A stretch of DNA of 31,885 nt from an uncultured Bacteroides sp. (GTDB lineage: Bacteria; Bacteroidota; Bacteroidia; Bacteroidales; Bacteroidaceae): positions 1 to 31,885 of the forward strand of contig USEY01000043.1 of the NCBI GenBank assembly GCA_900553815.1, in the 5' to 3' direction. Shown here one piece after another: positions 7,781-15,152 of the stretch. The notes under the pieces are model-generated. The model ran no database searches and was not told the DNA's origin. It was given only the letters and a program-made list of their open reading frames with translations. Positions within the stretch are counted from its first letter, which is position 1. Each line of letters starts with the position of its first letter. Both the position numbers and the translations under genes were made by a program.

Positions 7781-8266
7781 TTAAAGGTTGGACATGGTTT
7801 TCAGTTTTTCTTTGATGCGGTGTAGCCTGATAGCCACCTGATTGCGGTTGGTTCCTACGATTTCGGCTATTTCCTCGTAGGTCTGTCCGTCCAGCCAGAG
7901 GACGATGTACATACGGTCCAGCTTGTTCAGGCGGCGGATGAGGCTGTATAGGGCATTCAGCATTTCGTCCTGTGGGTCGTCGTCCGGCAGGTCGATGTCT
8001 GTCAGGCGCAGGGGCACGTGTTCGTGGTGCTTCCTGCGGCGCAGGTCGGTGATGCAGGTGTTCAGTGCGATGCGATAGACCCAGGTGCCGAAGCTGCTTC
8101 TGTTTTCGAATGCTCCGTAACTCTTCCACAGGTTGTACACCGTTTCCTGATAGAGGTCGGCAAGGTCTTCCTTGTCTTGCGCATACAGCAGGCACACCTT
8201 GTAGACGATGGACTGGTGTTGCAGTAGCAAGTCGGTGAATTCTTTTTCTTTGTTCGTATCCGTCAT
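7781..8266 (-). CDS. ECF-type RNA polymerase sigma factor
   Basis: The 161 residues carry the two ECF domains. Sigma region 2 is about 12-82, with D-L-Y-Q-E-T-V-Y-N-L-W-K and F-G-T-W-V-Y-R-I-A-L-N-T. Sigma region 4 is about 105-157, with the helix-turn-helix Y-E-E-I-A-E-I-V-G-T-N-R-N-Q-V. The length is normal for group IV sigma factors. It is first of a two-gene minus-strand operon with the membrane protein at 7184-7768, its likely regulator. No SusC gene with an N-terminal signalling domain is adjacent, so it does not look like a classical glycan-sensing ECF system. Its upstream region has no CAAAnnTA motif, so it may use its own promoter type. Confidence 0.92.
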   Translation of the reverse strand: MTDTNKEKEFTDLLLQHQSIVYKVCLLYAQDKEDLADLYQETVYNLWKSYGAFENRSSFGTWVYRIALNTCITDLRRRKHHEHVPLRLTDIDLPDDDPQDEMLNALYSLIRRLNKLDRMYIVLWLDGQTYEEIAEIVGTNRNQVAIRLHRIKEKLKTMSNL

Positions 8267-8622
8267 TTCTGTTCTTTTTTTCTTCGTTAGTCGGTTGTGG
8301 CGGGTTAATAGTTACGCTGTCCCTCTATTTTTTTCATCCGGAAGGGATAGACTATACTTTTGTTGCTGCTAATGATAGGTTTGCTCTGTTCAGACTGGAG
8401 AATTTTCTGCTTCTTTTAGAGTCGTGATAGCCTTTAGATTGCGCTGGTTTCGTTGCATGCAGAGGCTCAGTCCTGTCCTTTCGTTGGATAGGGTATCAGA
8501 GCGGGGGTGATGATTTACGGAGTAGTTAAACGGTCAGTTCGGTTTGAGAATATTTTTATTGTGTGTGTATTTGTGATTCGGTGCTGCAATATCTGCCTGT
8601 TTCCTTCTTTGGGTATGGGTAT
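8267..8622. other. Gene-free stretch upstream of the sigma operon
   Basis: I see no convincing coding frame, tRNA or strong hairpin. A plus-strand TACTTTTG at 8355-8362 has no -33 partner and no gene in front of it. The right end adjoins the terminator of sRNA copy 2. Confidence 0.5.
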
Positions 8623-8686
8623 AAAAAAAGGAGTACCGCTGTACTCCAACCTTTGTTAACCTTAAATCTAATACTATGAAAAACAC
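8623..8686 (-). ncRNA. Small RNA gene, repeat family copy 2
   Basis: The architecture is the same as copy 1: start near 8686, identical body, terminator hairpin at 8630-8647 and a seven-U tract (8623-8629). It points toward the sigma-factor gene, whose start codon is about 355 nt further on. Similarity with copy 1 extends well upstream of the promoter, to about 8844, so copies 1 and 2 derive from a larger duplication. Confidence 0.8.
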
Positions 8687-8690
8687 ATTG

Positions 8691-8721
8691 CAAAGGTACG
8701 GAGTTTTGGGTGAGTTGCAAA
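8691..8721 (-). promoter_or_regulatory. Promoter of sRNA copy 2
   Basis: On the minus strand: -33 TTTG (8718-8721), 19 bp, -7 TACCTTTG (8691-8698). The spacer differs from copy 1 at several bases while the elements are intact. The upstream AACATGTT-containing block is conserved. Confidence 0.8.
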
Positions 8722-8862
8722 CTTTGCAAATAAAAATAGGTGTTTTATAACATGTTTTAGAAGGTTTGCAGATTTGTTAAGTCTTTTGTCGCTTTTTCTC
8801 TTATTGAGGAAGCGATATTTCTTATCCGCGAAGTTCTATTTTTGACTTATTTGCTATAGAAA

Positions 8863-8908
8863 TCAGGCACGGAATGCACATGTCTTGATACATGCAGTCC
8901 GTGCCTGA
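8863..8908 (-). terminator. Probable terminator of the lipoprotein gene
   Basis: A perfect 11-bp stem (TCAGGCACGGA / TCCGTGCCTGA) with a further small inner stem starts 23 nt past the stop codon of the minus-strand lipoprotein gene. The run after the stem on the minus strand (TTTCTAT) is only modestly U-rich. Confidence 0.6.
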
Positions 8909-8931
8909 AATATAAATATGGGTAGGTTGTT

Positions 8932-9882
8932 TTATCCAAGTAGAGTCAGTCCGATAGGCATATTCATGGTGAGGTCGAGTATTACGATGTATTGCTCGGC
9001 AATTTCTCTTGGTACGTCGCCCATGATGATGGCTTTTACGGTTACGGTATTTCCGTTGCGTGTAATTTCGGGAGCTTCTCCAAACATGTCGATGTAGTCT
9101 TGTGCTTGTTCCTGGAAGGTTTCTTCCAACATGAGTGCCCAACTTGGATTGGGTAATGTCAGGGTAGTGACAAACTCAGTCAGCAGGTCTTCTTCAAACT
9201 TCACGCTGATTTCGTATTTTGTATTGGCAATTCCCATGATATTGTTGTTGGTGTACTTCCCGGTATTACGGTCGTATGTTCCAAACAGCGGAGTTTCGGG
9301 CAGTGCGCTCATGCTGCCTACAGTCCATACTTCTACGGCTGTCTGTACGGCTTCTCCGTCTTTTCCTTTAAAGCAGTCCAGCTTGAAGAATACGACTTTG
9401 CCGCTTTGCGAGCAGGTGATTCCCAGAAGGTCGGCGCGTGTGGCTACTCTGCTTTTTAGAAGTACTTTCTTGATGGTTTCCATTTGCTTGAGCGATTGTG
9501 ACAGCACGGAAGTCTGTGTGGCTTTTGTGCTGTACGCGCTGTAATCGTCGCCCATGAAATCGTCGAAGCTTCCGTTGTTCAGCAGGTTGCAAATGCTGCT
9601 TGCTTCCTTTTCGGAGTCGCATATTACGTTGTAGACAGCATCTTCACATACTCCGTCCTTGAAGGAAAAGGCAAAATAGCTGGGATAATCCGTGTAATCT
9701 TCTGGAGTATAGGTGCATTGTCCGTTTTCCAGTGATCCTGACCAACCTTTCTGTGAGGGAAGTTCTTCATTGACCAGGCCTCCTTCATTATTGCCCTTGT
9801 TGTCATCGTCGCTACATGCGGTGAAACCCATCATGAGGCAAAACATCATGGCTAACACAAAAAATAAGTTTTGTTTTTTCAT
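8932..9882 (-). CDS. Orphan lipoprotein, probably surface-exposed
   Basis: I do not recognise a family for this 316-residue protein. The signal peptide ends in a lipobox (F-T-A-C, Cys23) followed by S-D-D-D-N. An acidic run straight after the lipidated Cys is the known export signal for surface lipoproteins in Bacteroidetes, so the protein is predicted on the outer face of the outer membrane. The mature part is acidic, with no transmembrane helix and no catalytic motif that I can see. The C-terminal half (about 215-316) has alternating hydrophobic residues suggestive of beta strands. It is monocistronic, with its own promoter at 10048-10079 and a leader of about 160 nt. Confidence 0.8.
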   Translation of the reverse strand: MKKQNLFFVLAMMFCLMMGFTACSDDDNKGNNEGGLVNEELPSQKGWSGSLENGQCTYTPEDYTDYPSYFAFSFKDGVCEDAVYNVICDSEKEASSICNLLNNGSFDDFMGDDYSAYSTKATQTSVLSQSLKQMETIKKVLLKSRVATRADLLGITCSQSGKVVFFKLDCFKGKDGEAVQTAVEVWTVGSMSALPETPLFGTYDRNTGKYTNNNIMGIANTKYEISVKFEEDLLTEFVTTLTLPNPSWALMLEETFQEQAQDYIDMFGEAPEITRNGNTVTVKAIIMGDVPREIAEQYIVILDLTMNMPIGLTLLG

Positions 9883-10047
9883 ATCTTACTAAATTTTAGC
9901 CTGAAACTTCCAGAATAGGCGGTGAAACATAAGGTTATGAAGACATGGAAGCTTGTGCCATGCTGCCGGTACACGGTTCGTGTGGAAGTCAGGCAGATAG
10001 GCGAATGTCTTTTTGTCTTTGTCTGATTAAGGTTAAACCTATTGGCA

Positions 10048-10079
10048 CAAAGGTAAAGAAACTGTATATGCCTGACAAA
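10048..10079 (-). promoter_or_regulatory. Promoter of the orphan lipoprotein gene
   Basis: On the minus strand: -33 TTTG (10076-10079), 20 bp, -7 TACCTTTG (10048-10055). The start near 10042 gives a leader of about 160 nt before the ATG at 9882. The leader contains a small stem (ACACG / CGTGT, 9971-9983). Apart from this promoter, 9883-10279 shows nothing else I can support. Confidence 0.65.
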
Positions 10080-10279
10080 AAACATCTTTGTTTTATAGTG
10101 TTGAATTTTGGAAGCATAGTAGATACTTGTGGCATGTTATGCTAACTGTTTGTTATGTTTGGCTATTTATTGAGTGGTAAATATGATTGGTTGGTTGAAT
10201 TTAAGGGCAAAATATCTTTTTCTGATTCCTGAGCGGATAGTGGGGTTTTGAAATCAATACATTCTTGACGTATGGGCAT

Positions 10280-10343
10280 AAAAAAAGGAGTACCGCTGTA
10301 CTCCAACCTTTGTTAACCTTAAATCTAATACTATGAAAAACAC
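10280..10343 (-). ncRNA. Small RNA gene, repeat family copy 3
   Basis: Start near 10343, identical body, terminator hairpin at 10287-10304, seven-U tract at 10280-10286. It lies just downstream of the phosphodiester glycosidase gene that ends at 10438, in the same orientation, but its own full promoter argues against a mere 3' UTR product. Confidence 0.8.
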
Positions 10344-10347
10344 ATTG

Positions 10348-10378
10348 CAAAGGTACGGACTTTTGTGTAAGTTGCAAA
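10348..10378 (-). promoter_or_regulatory. Promoter of sRNA copy 3
   Basis: On the minus strand: -33 TTTG (10375-10378), 19 bp, -7 TACCTTTG (10348-10355). The upstream AACATGTT-containing block is conserved. Confidence 0.8.
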
Positions 10379-10437
10379 CTTTGCAAATAAAAACAAGTGT
10401 TTTATAACATGTTTTAGATGGTTTATAGTTTTGTTTG

Positions 10438-11295
10438 CTATTTCTTGGGTGTAAAGTAGACGATATTGGGTACGCGGCGTTCGCCTTCGTGGTCAAACTG
10501 CTTGTTGTCGCTGGGGTGGTTCACCACTTGGCCGGCGTGCCACAAGGTTGTAGAGCCGCCGCCATCCAGATTCAGTGCGTCCGAGCCTCCCAGCAGTCTG
10601 ATGAGGTAGGCCAGCTGTGGAATACTCATGCCCTGCGCATGTTGCGGTGCACGGCCGTCAACAGTCAGCAGCCAGACTTTGCCGTCGCGGGTGGTGACTA
10701 CGGCACTGCGCGGGTGTTGTGTCTTGATGAAGTTTTGTCCGCATGTACTCCAGTCGCACGTCTGCCCGTCTTTCAGCATTAGCGGTCCTGATGCTAGCAC
10801 GGTGCCTTTTCGGCTCTTATAGTTTTTCTCCACTGGTTTGCTCCAGGGCAGTATCTCCAGTTTGCCCTTGTGCACGCGGATGGCCCCGGTTACCCGTAGC
10901 TTGAATTCGCTGGCTGTGGTGGTATCTACCACCATTTCTCCTGCTTGCAGGTAGCAGACGGAGTTTCCGCGCTTCATGTCGAAGTAAGAGCCGTTGATAG
11001 CGGCTATGGCATTGTGTGCCTTGGCTATGCGGCTGGTCTGGGTCATGGAGTCAGCTATGGCTATGCCGGCTTCTACACGAGCCTGGCGTGGGTCTATCTC
11101 GATGAGGGAAATGTACTGAGGTCCGTCGAACAGCAAAGGGATGGCGGCACACTTCTGTACGATGCCTTTCCGGGGGGAAGTGGTTTCCCATTGTGCCGAT
11201 ACGATAGCCAGCGAGTCGGCTTCAGTTTGTGCTTTTAAAGGAGTGATGGCTGCCAACAGAAGTAGGCAAGCGCTGAAAAACAGTTTCTTGTTCAT
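10438..11295 (-). CDS. Phosphodiester glycosidase family protein (NAGPA/DUF2233), paralogue 1
   Basis: The 285-residue protein has a signal peptide (about 1-22, cleavage after K-A-Q) and the NAGPA/DUF2233 domain. Conserved elements are N-G-S-Y-F-D (101-106), H-P-R-S-A-V (194-199), V-D-G-R (212-215), G-M-S (222-224), L-D-G-G-G-S-T-T (243-250) and a C-terminal S-D-N-K-x-F-D-H. The human relative, the mannose-6-phosphate uncovering enzyme, removes GlcNAc from GlcNAc-phospho-mannose, so bacterial members are expected to split sugar-phosphate diesters. It shares the family with the 11520-12446 gene, but its sequence is divergent and more G/C-rich. I see no promoter of its own between its start and the terminator of sRNA copy 4, so it may depend on read-through. 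Confidence 0.9.
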   Translation of the reverse strand: MNKKLFFSACLLLLAAITPLKAQTEADSLAIVSAQWETTSPRKGIVQKCAAIPLLFDGPQYISLIEIDPRQARVEAGIAIADSMTQTSRIAKAHNAIAAINGSYFDMKRGNSVCYLQAGEMVVDTTTASEFKLRVTGAIRVHKGKLEILPWSKPVEKNYKSRKGTVLASGPLMLKDGQTCDWSTCGQNFIKTQHPRSAVVTTRDGKVWLLTVDGRAPQHAQGMSIPQLAYLIRLLGGSDALNLDGGGSTTLWHAGQVVNHPSDNKQFDHEGERRVPNIVYFTPKK

Positions 11296-11349
11296 GACAG
11301 TTTATGTTGTTTATCTATGGATTGATAGCGTTTGTTGGGTTATGGGTAT

Positions 11350-11413
11350 AAAAAAAGGAGTACCGCTGTACTCCAACCTTTGTTAACCTTAAATCTAATA
11401 CTATGAAAAACAC
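11350..11413 (-). ncRNA. Small RNA gene, repeat family copy 4
   Basis: Start near 11413, identical body, terminator hairpin at 11357-11374, seven-U tract at 11350-11356. It sits between the two phosphodiester glycosidase genes on the same strand. Its terminator is about 55 nt upstream of the start codon at 11295, so it could also serve as an attenuated leader for that gene. Outside the RNA it is the most divergent copy. Confidence 0.78.
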
Positions 11414-11417
11414 ATTG

Positions 11418-11448
11418 CAAAGATACGGAGTTTGGGGTAAGCTGCAAA
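11418..11448 (-). promoter_or_regulatory. Promoter of sRNA copy 4
   Basis: On the minus strand: -33 TTTG (11445-11448), 19 bp, -7 TATCTTTG (11418-11425). Both elements are kept although the spacer and upstream region have diverged most of the four copies; the central AACATGTT is changed here. Confidence 0.78.
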
Positions 11449-11519
11449 TTTTGTGTGCGAAAACGGTGGTTTTATAACAAGCTTTAGAGGCTTTACATAT
11501 TTGTTTGCATAAATATATA

Positions 11520-12446
11520 TTATTGGGGGATGTTTTCTTGCGTGATAAGAATAAACGAAGTGACCAGACGTTGTCCGTAATGGTCGAACCGCTTGTTGTC
11601 GGTTGGAAAGTTTACAACTGGACTGTTTCCATTTCCTGGATTCTGTATCCACATGGTGGTTGATCCTCCTCCGTCGATATTGAGAGCGGCCTGAGGGTCA
11701 AAATACCGACGCAGAAAATGGGTGAGTTCGGCGGCTGACATACCTTGTGCCCTTCTTTCGCGGCCATCTACGGTAATGAGCAATAATTTGTTTTCCCTTG
11801 TCAGTGCAACGGCGGTTCGGGGATGACGTACACCTTGGTGTCGGCGGTAGTCCTCATAGGGTAGTGAATCCAGACATAAGCTATCTGTATTGCCGGTAAA
11901 CCATAATCCAACTGGGTTATAATTGTCAATCAGTATGGGTGCACCCGAAAGAATGTTTGGCATTTGACTCTTTTCGTATTCCTTGTCGGAGGCAAAGTGT
12001 ATTTCTGCTTTTTTGGTCTGGGGGTTGTAGAACAAGGCTCCTTCGTGTTTCCAATATCTTAGATGTTCTTTTTCCAATTTGTTACGTGTGACAAACCTGC
12101 CGTTTATCTTTACATAGGATGCATCCGGTTCATATGTTCCATTGATACCGGCAAAAGCTTTGTAGCGTTGACCCACAGCCGAAAGAGAGTCTTCTTTTTC
12201 TTCGAAAATCAGTTTTATGTTATTTTCTTTTCGATTTAAATCTACTTCAAGTACGTTTACATTCTGAAAAGCTTCCATGGGTTCGTAGTATCCGGTGTAG
12301 TGATATCTGATAATTCCTGAAGCAATGGAATCAATGTTCCATCCCTGTTTTTCTTTCAGAACCGGTGTGTCTTGTACGCTTGTAGCATTTATATAACCAT
12401 TTGTAAAGCAATAGAATAAAGTTGCTAGTATAAGATGTTTTTTCAT
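11520..12446 (-). CDS. Phosphodiester glycosidase family protein (NAGPA/DUF2233), paralogue 2
   Basis: The 308-residue protein has a signal peptide (about 1-22) and the same ordered motifs as the neighbouring paralogue: I-N-G-T-Y (101-105), H-P-R-T-A-V (208-213), V-D-G-R (226-229), G-M-S (235-237), I-D-G-G-G-S-T-T (257-264) and T-D-N-K-R-F-D-H (282-289). It carries an insertion between the Asn-Gly and His-Pro-Arg motifs. It follows the PHP-domain gene by 18 nt, so the two should be one operon and may act on the same phosphate-linked glycan, one removing the capping sugar and the other the phosphate (inference). Codons are more A/T-rich than in paralogue 1. Confidence 0.9.
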   Translation of the reverse strand: MKKHLILATLFYCFTNGYINATSVQDTPVLKEKQGWNIDSIASGIIRYHYTGYYEPMEAFQNVNVLEVDLNRKENNIKLIFEEKEDSLSAVGQRYKAFAGINGTYEPDASYVKINGRFVTRNKLEKEHLRYWKHEGALFYNPQTKKAEIHFASDKEYEKSQMPNILSGAPILIDNYNPVGLWFTGNTDSLCLDSLPYEDYRRHQGVRHPRTAVALTRENKLLLITVDGRERRAQGMSAAELTHFLRRYFDPQAALNIDGGGSTTMWIQNPGNGNSPVVNFPTDNKRFDHYGQRLVTSFILITQENIPQ

Positions 12447-12464
12447 GAGTGGTACCGTTTTTTA

Positions 12465-13661
12465 TTAAAATGCGATGCTGCTTTCAAGAACTTTACCAGC
12501 AGCAGGAACAAAGTTATTTACTTTCACATTTATCTGTCTGGGCAAGGACTTCTTTTTTTCCGTGGTTTTATTTTTCAGTACAATTGTGGTGGTTTTCCCT
12601 CCAAAGAGAATAAAGTGGGGGGTAGCAGGTCGGTAAATCTCGTTGGTTATCAGTTCCAAATCAAAATTAAGTCCTGTCGTGTTGGTTATTTCTACAATGG
12701 TTTCCTTATCGGTCGTGCTCAATAGGCGTGTTTCAAGGGAATTTGTAAAAAGTGGTTCTATCAGTTCTTCGGCTCCGTACAAATAGTTTTGAGCAAAGGC
12801 AACAGTGCGTCGGTTGTCAAGTGCTTCACGGATGCCTTCCTGCGATCTTTCTTTGGCAAAAACCAGTGTCATGGGACGGTAACATCCGGTAGGCATGCAT
12901 ATGCTATTGTGGTAGTCGCTATTCGAAAACATAGTTAGCTGTTTTTCTTCAGCCCATTGTTGTACCAAGGGAATATACATGTTAGAGTTGGCCACTTCTA
13001 TACCGTTGATTAGTCCTTTGCGGTAGAGTGTTTCGTGTATGTTGTACCATTCGGCTTCGTTTCTGGGATGTTTGTACGAAGGGTGGTTCCAAAAGATGAA
13101 GCATCCTTGTTTTTTGGCAGCCTCCAAGGTTTCGGTCAGATTGGAGGGGTCGTAGTGGTTCTCGTAGTTGATGAACTGCTCAAGCAGGTTGGCATCTTTG
13201 ACAAAGAGAATATTGAAGTGTCCGGCAGGAACTTCACGTGTAACTTCCGCACCCGGTATGAGGATCATCCCCAGACGTTCGGCAGTCTGTCGGGCTATTT
13301 CGTATTCTCTGTTCAGATTGGTAGCATTCACGTCGGGTGCATGCAAATGGTGGAATTCAAGATGTTCGGTGATGGATATTGCATCCAGTCCTTCGCGGAA
13401 TGCTTCTTCTACGCGGGTGGTAGGCCATACCGTACCATCTGAAAATACCGTGTGCATATGGAAGTCGCATTTCAGTATCTTGTAATTGTCTACCTGTGGC
13501 AGGCGTAGTGGGCTTCGGTTTTCGTTCAGAATGTTGTTTGGTTGTTTCGGATAGGCAATAGGAGTTTGTGGGTCGAATCTTTTGCTTGATATTTCCTGTC
13601 CATTGGCATTTGATAGACTAGCCCATAGTATTGTAAACAGGACGATTGTTTGTATTTTCAT
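12465..13661 (-). CDS. PHP-domain phosphoesterase, secreted (Sb-PDE-like)
   Basis: The 398-residue protein has a signal peptide (about 1-21) and a PHP metal-dependent phosphoesterase domain from about 62 to 300. Probable metal ligands are visible: H-x-H at His68/His70 followed by F-S-D-G, His100 (T-E-H), Glu139 (G-A-E), His148, His193 (N-H-P) and Asp249/His251 (S-D-Y-H). The last 90 residues look like a beta-sandwich domain. PHP enzymes hydrolyse phosphomonoesters or diesters with several metal ions. A secreted member beside SusCD and a phosphodiester glycosidase suggests phosphate removal from glycans (inference). A terminator-like hairpin separates it from susD, so expression may rely on read-through. 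Confidence 0.88.
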   Translation of the reverse strand: MKIQTIVLFTILWASLSNANGQEISSKRFDPQTPIAYPKQPNNILNENRSPLRLPQVDNYKILKCDFHMHTVFSDGTVWPTTRVEEAFREGLDAISITEHLEFHHLHAPDVNATNLNREYEIARQTAERLGMILIPGAEVTREVPAGHFNILFVKDANLLEQFINYENHYDPSNLTETLEAAKKQGCFIFWNHPSYKHPRNEAEWYNIHETLYRKGLINGIEVANSNMYIPLVQQWAEEKQLTMFSNSDYHNSICMPTGCYRPMTLVFAKERSQEGIREALDNRRTVAFAQNYLYGAEELIEPLFTNSLETRLLSTTDKETIVEITNTTGLNFDLELITNEIYRPATPHFILFGGKTTTIVLKNKTTEKKKSLPRQINVKVNNFVPAAGKVLESSIAF

Positions 13662-13745
13662 TGGTTGATTCTTATTTGGAAATTGATTAATGTATCGTTT
13701 ATTGATAAGTCAATGTATTGGTGATAACGTGTGACTGCTAAAAAA

Positions 13746-13778
13746 GGCTTCGGGGATTTTTTTCTCCGAGCCTTTTTT
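13746..13778 (-). terminator. Terminator between susD and the PHP gene
   Basis: A GC-rich stem (GGCTtCGG paired with CCGAGCC, one bulged base) is flanked by an A run (13740-13745) and a T run (13773-13778), so it can work on both strands. It lies 37 nt after the susD stop and probably reduces transcription into the PHP and phosphodiester glycosidase genes. Confidence 0.75.
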
Positions 13779-13814
13779 CATCTGTTTATCTGCTATCCTA
13801 GCATGATATGTTTG

Positions 13815-15119
13815 TTAGTCATTATATTCGTTCAGATTAGGATTGTACTGTACTTCCGATTCTGGTAAGGGAAGGTAATAGTTATTTTTTCCTTCCATGG
13901 AACTTACTTCTTCAGCTACCTTATTTGTGCGGATAAGGTCGAAGAAAAGGAAGCCTTCGCAGTAAAGTTCTTTTCGTCTTTCCAGTGCCACGGCTTTTTC
14001 GTATTCACTATCGGATGTGATGTTTGTTAAAGGCTGTAGTCCCCGGTATTGTCGCAGTTCGTTTAGTCTGTCCAGTCCTGCCATACCCTGTGCTTCGGCA
14101 CTGATTAGATACATCTCGGCTATACGGCTTACTATGAGCGGTGTGTAGTCTCTGAACTTATTCATGATGATGTAGTCGGTACTTGTACTTTGAAGATGTG
14201 TAATGCAAGTAGCCTTGCGCGTGTCAGCAGGGTCGTCAAACATTTTTTCCGACTCGGGCGAGGGACACAGGAACCAGCTGCCTTTCATGGGCGAATCGTA
14301 AGTGGTAAACAGTGCATATAGGTTTTGTGCACTTTCGCTGGTACTGTTTCTGAAGCTGAAGATGACTTCGCTGTTGGAAGTTGTGTTGAAGATATTATCG
14401 TAATTTTCGCTCAATTGGAATGAGGGATTTTCGATTAGGGCTTCGGCCAGACGGGTTGCGGTTGTTTTGTCGCCCATTGTCAGTGCCAGTCGTGCCATTA
14501 ATGCTTGAGCGGCTTCCAGGCTGACATAATAGGGGGCGTTGCTGGTTTCCGCAAATGTTTTTAGGTTTCCGCCTGTTATGCAGGCATTCAATTCCTCTTT
14601 GATGAACTCAAAAACGGCTTGTTGTTTGTCTCTTTTTACCTGTTCAAGGGTGTTTTCCTTGATGATAGGCACTCCGTCCCAACGTGTGGCAAGGCAGTAG
14701 TAGGCATAGGCACGCAGAAAACGTGCCTGTGCTTCAATATACAGGTTCTCCTCTGTTTGTTCCAGTTTGGCAAGTGTACTCAGGGTCACATTGGCGTTGT
14801 ATATGGCTTTATAGTAACCTCTCCACATGGTGAGTAATGTACCGTTATTTGAGGGAATTTCATTGTTAACGAAATCGTTCGAACCACTCAGATAGGTGTT
14901 GATAAGATTTTCTCCTCGCATGTCAAACAATACCCACGTATCTCTTCCCGGATTATTTTGTAAGGAACGGTAGGTGCCAGTGAGAAGTTGCTCTATTTCT
15001 CCTTGTCCCAGGATGTCGGGTGAAATGGCTGTACCGGGTTCAAGTTCTAGCCAGGAACAGGAAATACTGCTGAATGAAAGGCAGGCAGCCAGTGCAAAAT
15101 GATATAATTTGGATTTCAT
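13815..15119 (-). CDS. SusD/RagB-family glycan-binding lipoprotein
   Basis: The 434-residue lipoprotein has a lipobox ending S-I-S-C (Cys21). The SusD N-terminal domain includes R-S-L-Q-N-N and the TPR-like helices (A-R-F-L-R-A-Y-A-Y-Y near 130); the C-terminal part contains I-A-E-M-Y-L-I-S-A-E-A and E-R-R-K-E-L-Y-C-E-G. It is slightly short for the family (usually 450-600). SusD proteins form the lid on their SusC porin and bind the oligosaccharide to be imported. It lies 33 nt downstream of susC in the same operon. The binding face cannot be assigned to a particular sugar. Confidence 0.95.
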   Translation of the reverse strand: MKSKLYHFALAACLSFSSISCSWLELEPGTAISPDILGQGEIEQLLTGTYRSLQNNPGRDTWVLFDMRGENLINTYLSGSNDFVNNEIPSNNGTLLTMWRGYYKAIYNANVTLSTLAKLEQTEENLYIEAQARFLRAYAYYCLATRWDGVPIIKENTLEQVKRDKQQAVFEFIKEELNACITGGNLKTFAETSNAPYYVSLEAAQALMARLALTMGDKTTATRLAEALIENPSFQLSENYDNIFNTTSNSEVIFSFRNSTSESAQNLYALFTTYDSPMKGSWFLCPSPESEKMFDDPADTRKATCITHLQSTSTDYIIMNKFRDYTPLIVSRIAEMYLISAEAQGMAGLDRLNELRQYRGLQPLTNITSDSEYEKAVALERRKELYCEGFLFFDLIRTNKVAEEVSSMEGKNNYYLPLPESEVQYNPNLNEYND

Positions 15120-15152
15120 ATGTTTGTTTTTATTAATCGTTATTGGTTTTGA

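Noticed and set aside
9945..10145. 66-codon plus-strand frame upstream of sRNA copy 3
   Set aside because: It has no family features and overlaps the minus-strand promoter and leader of the lipoprotein gene.
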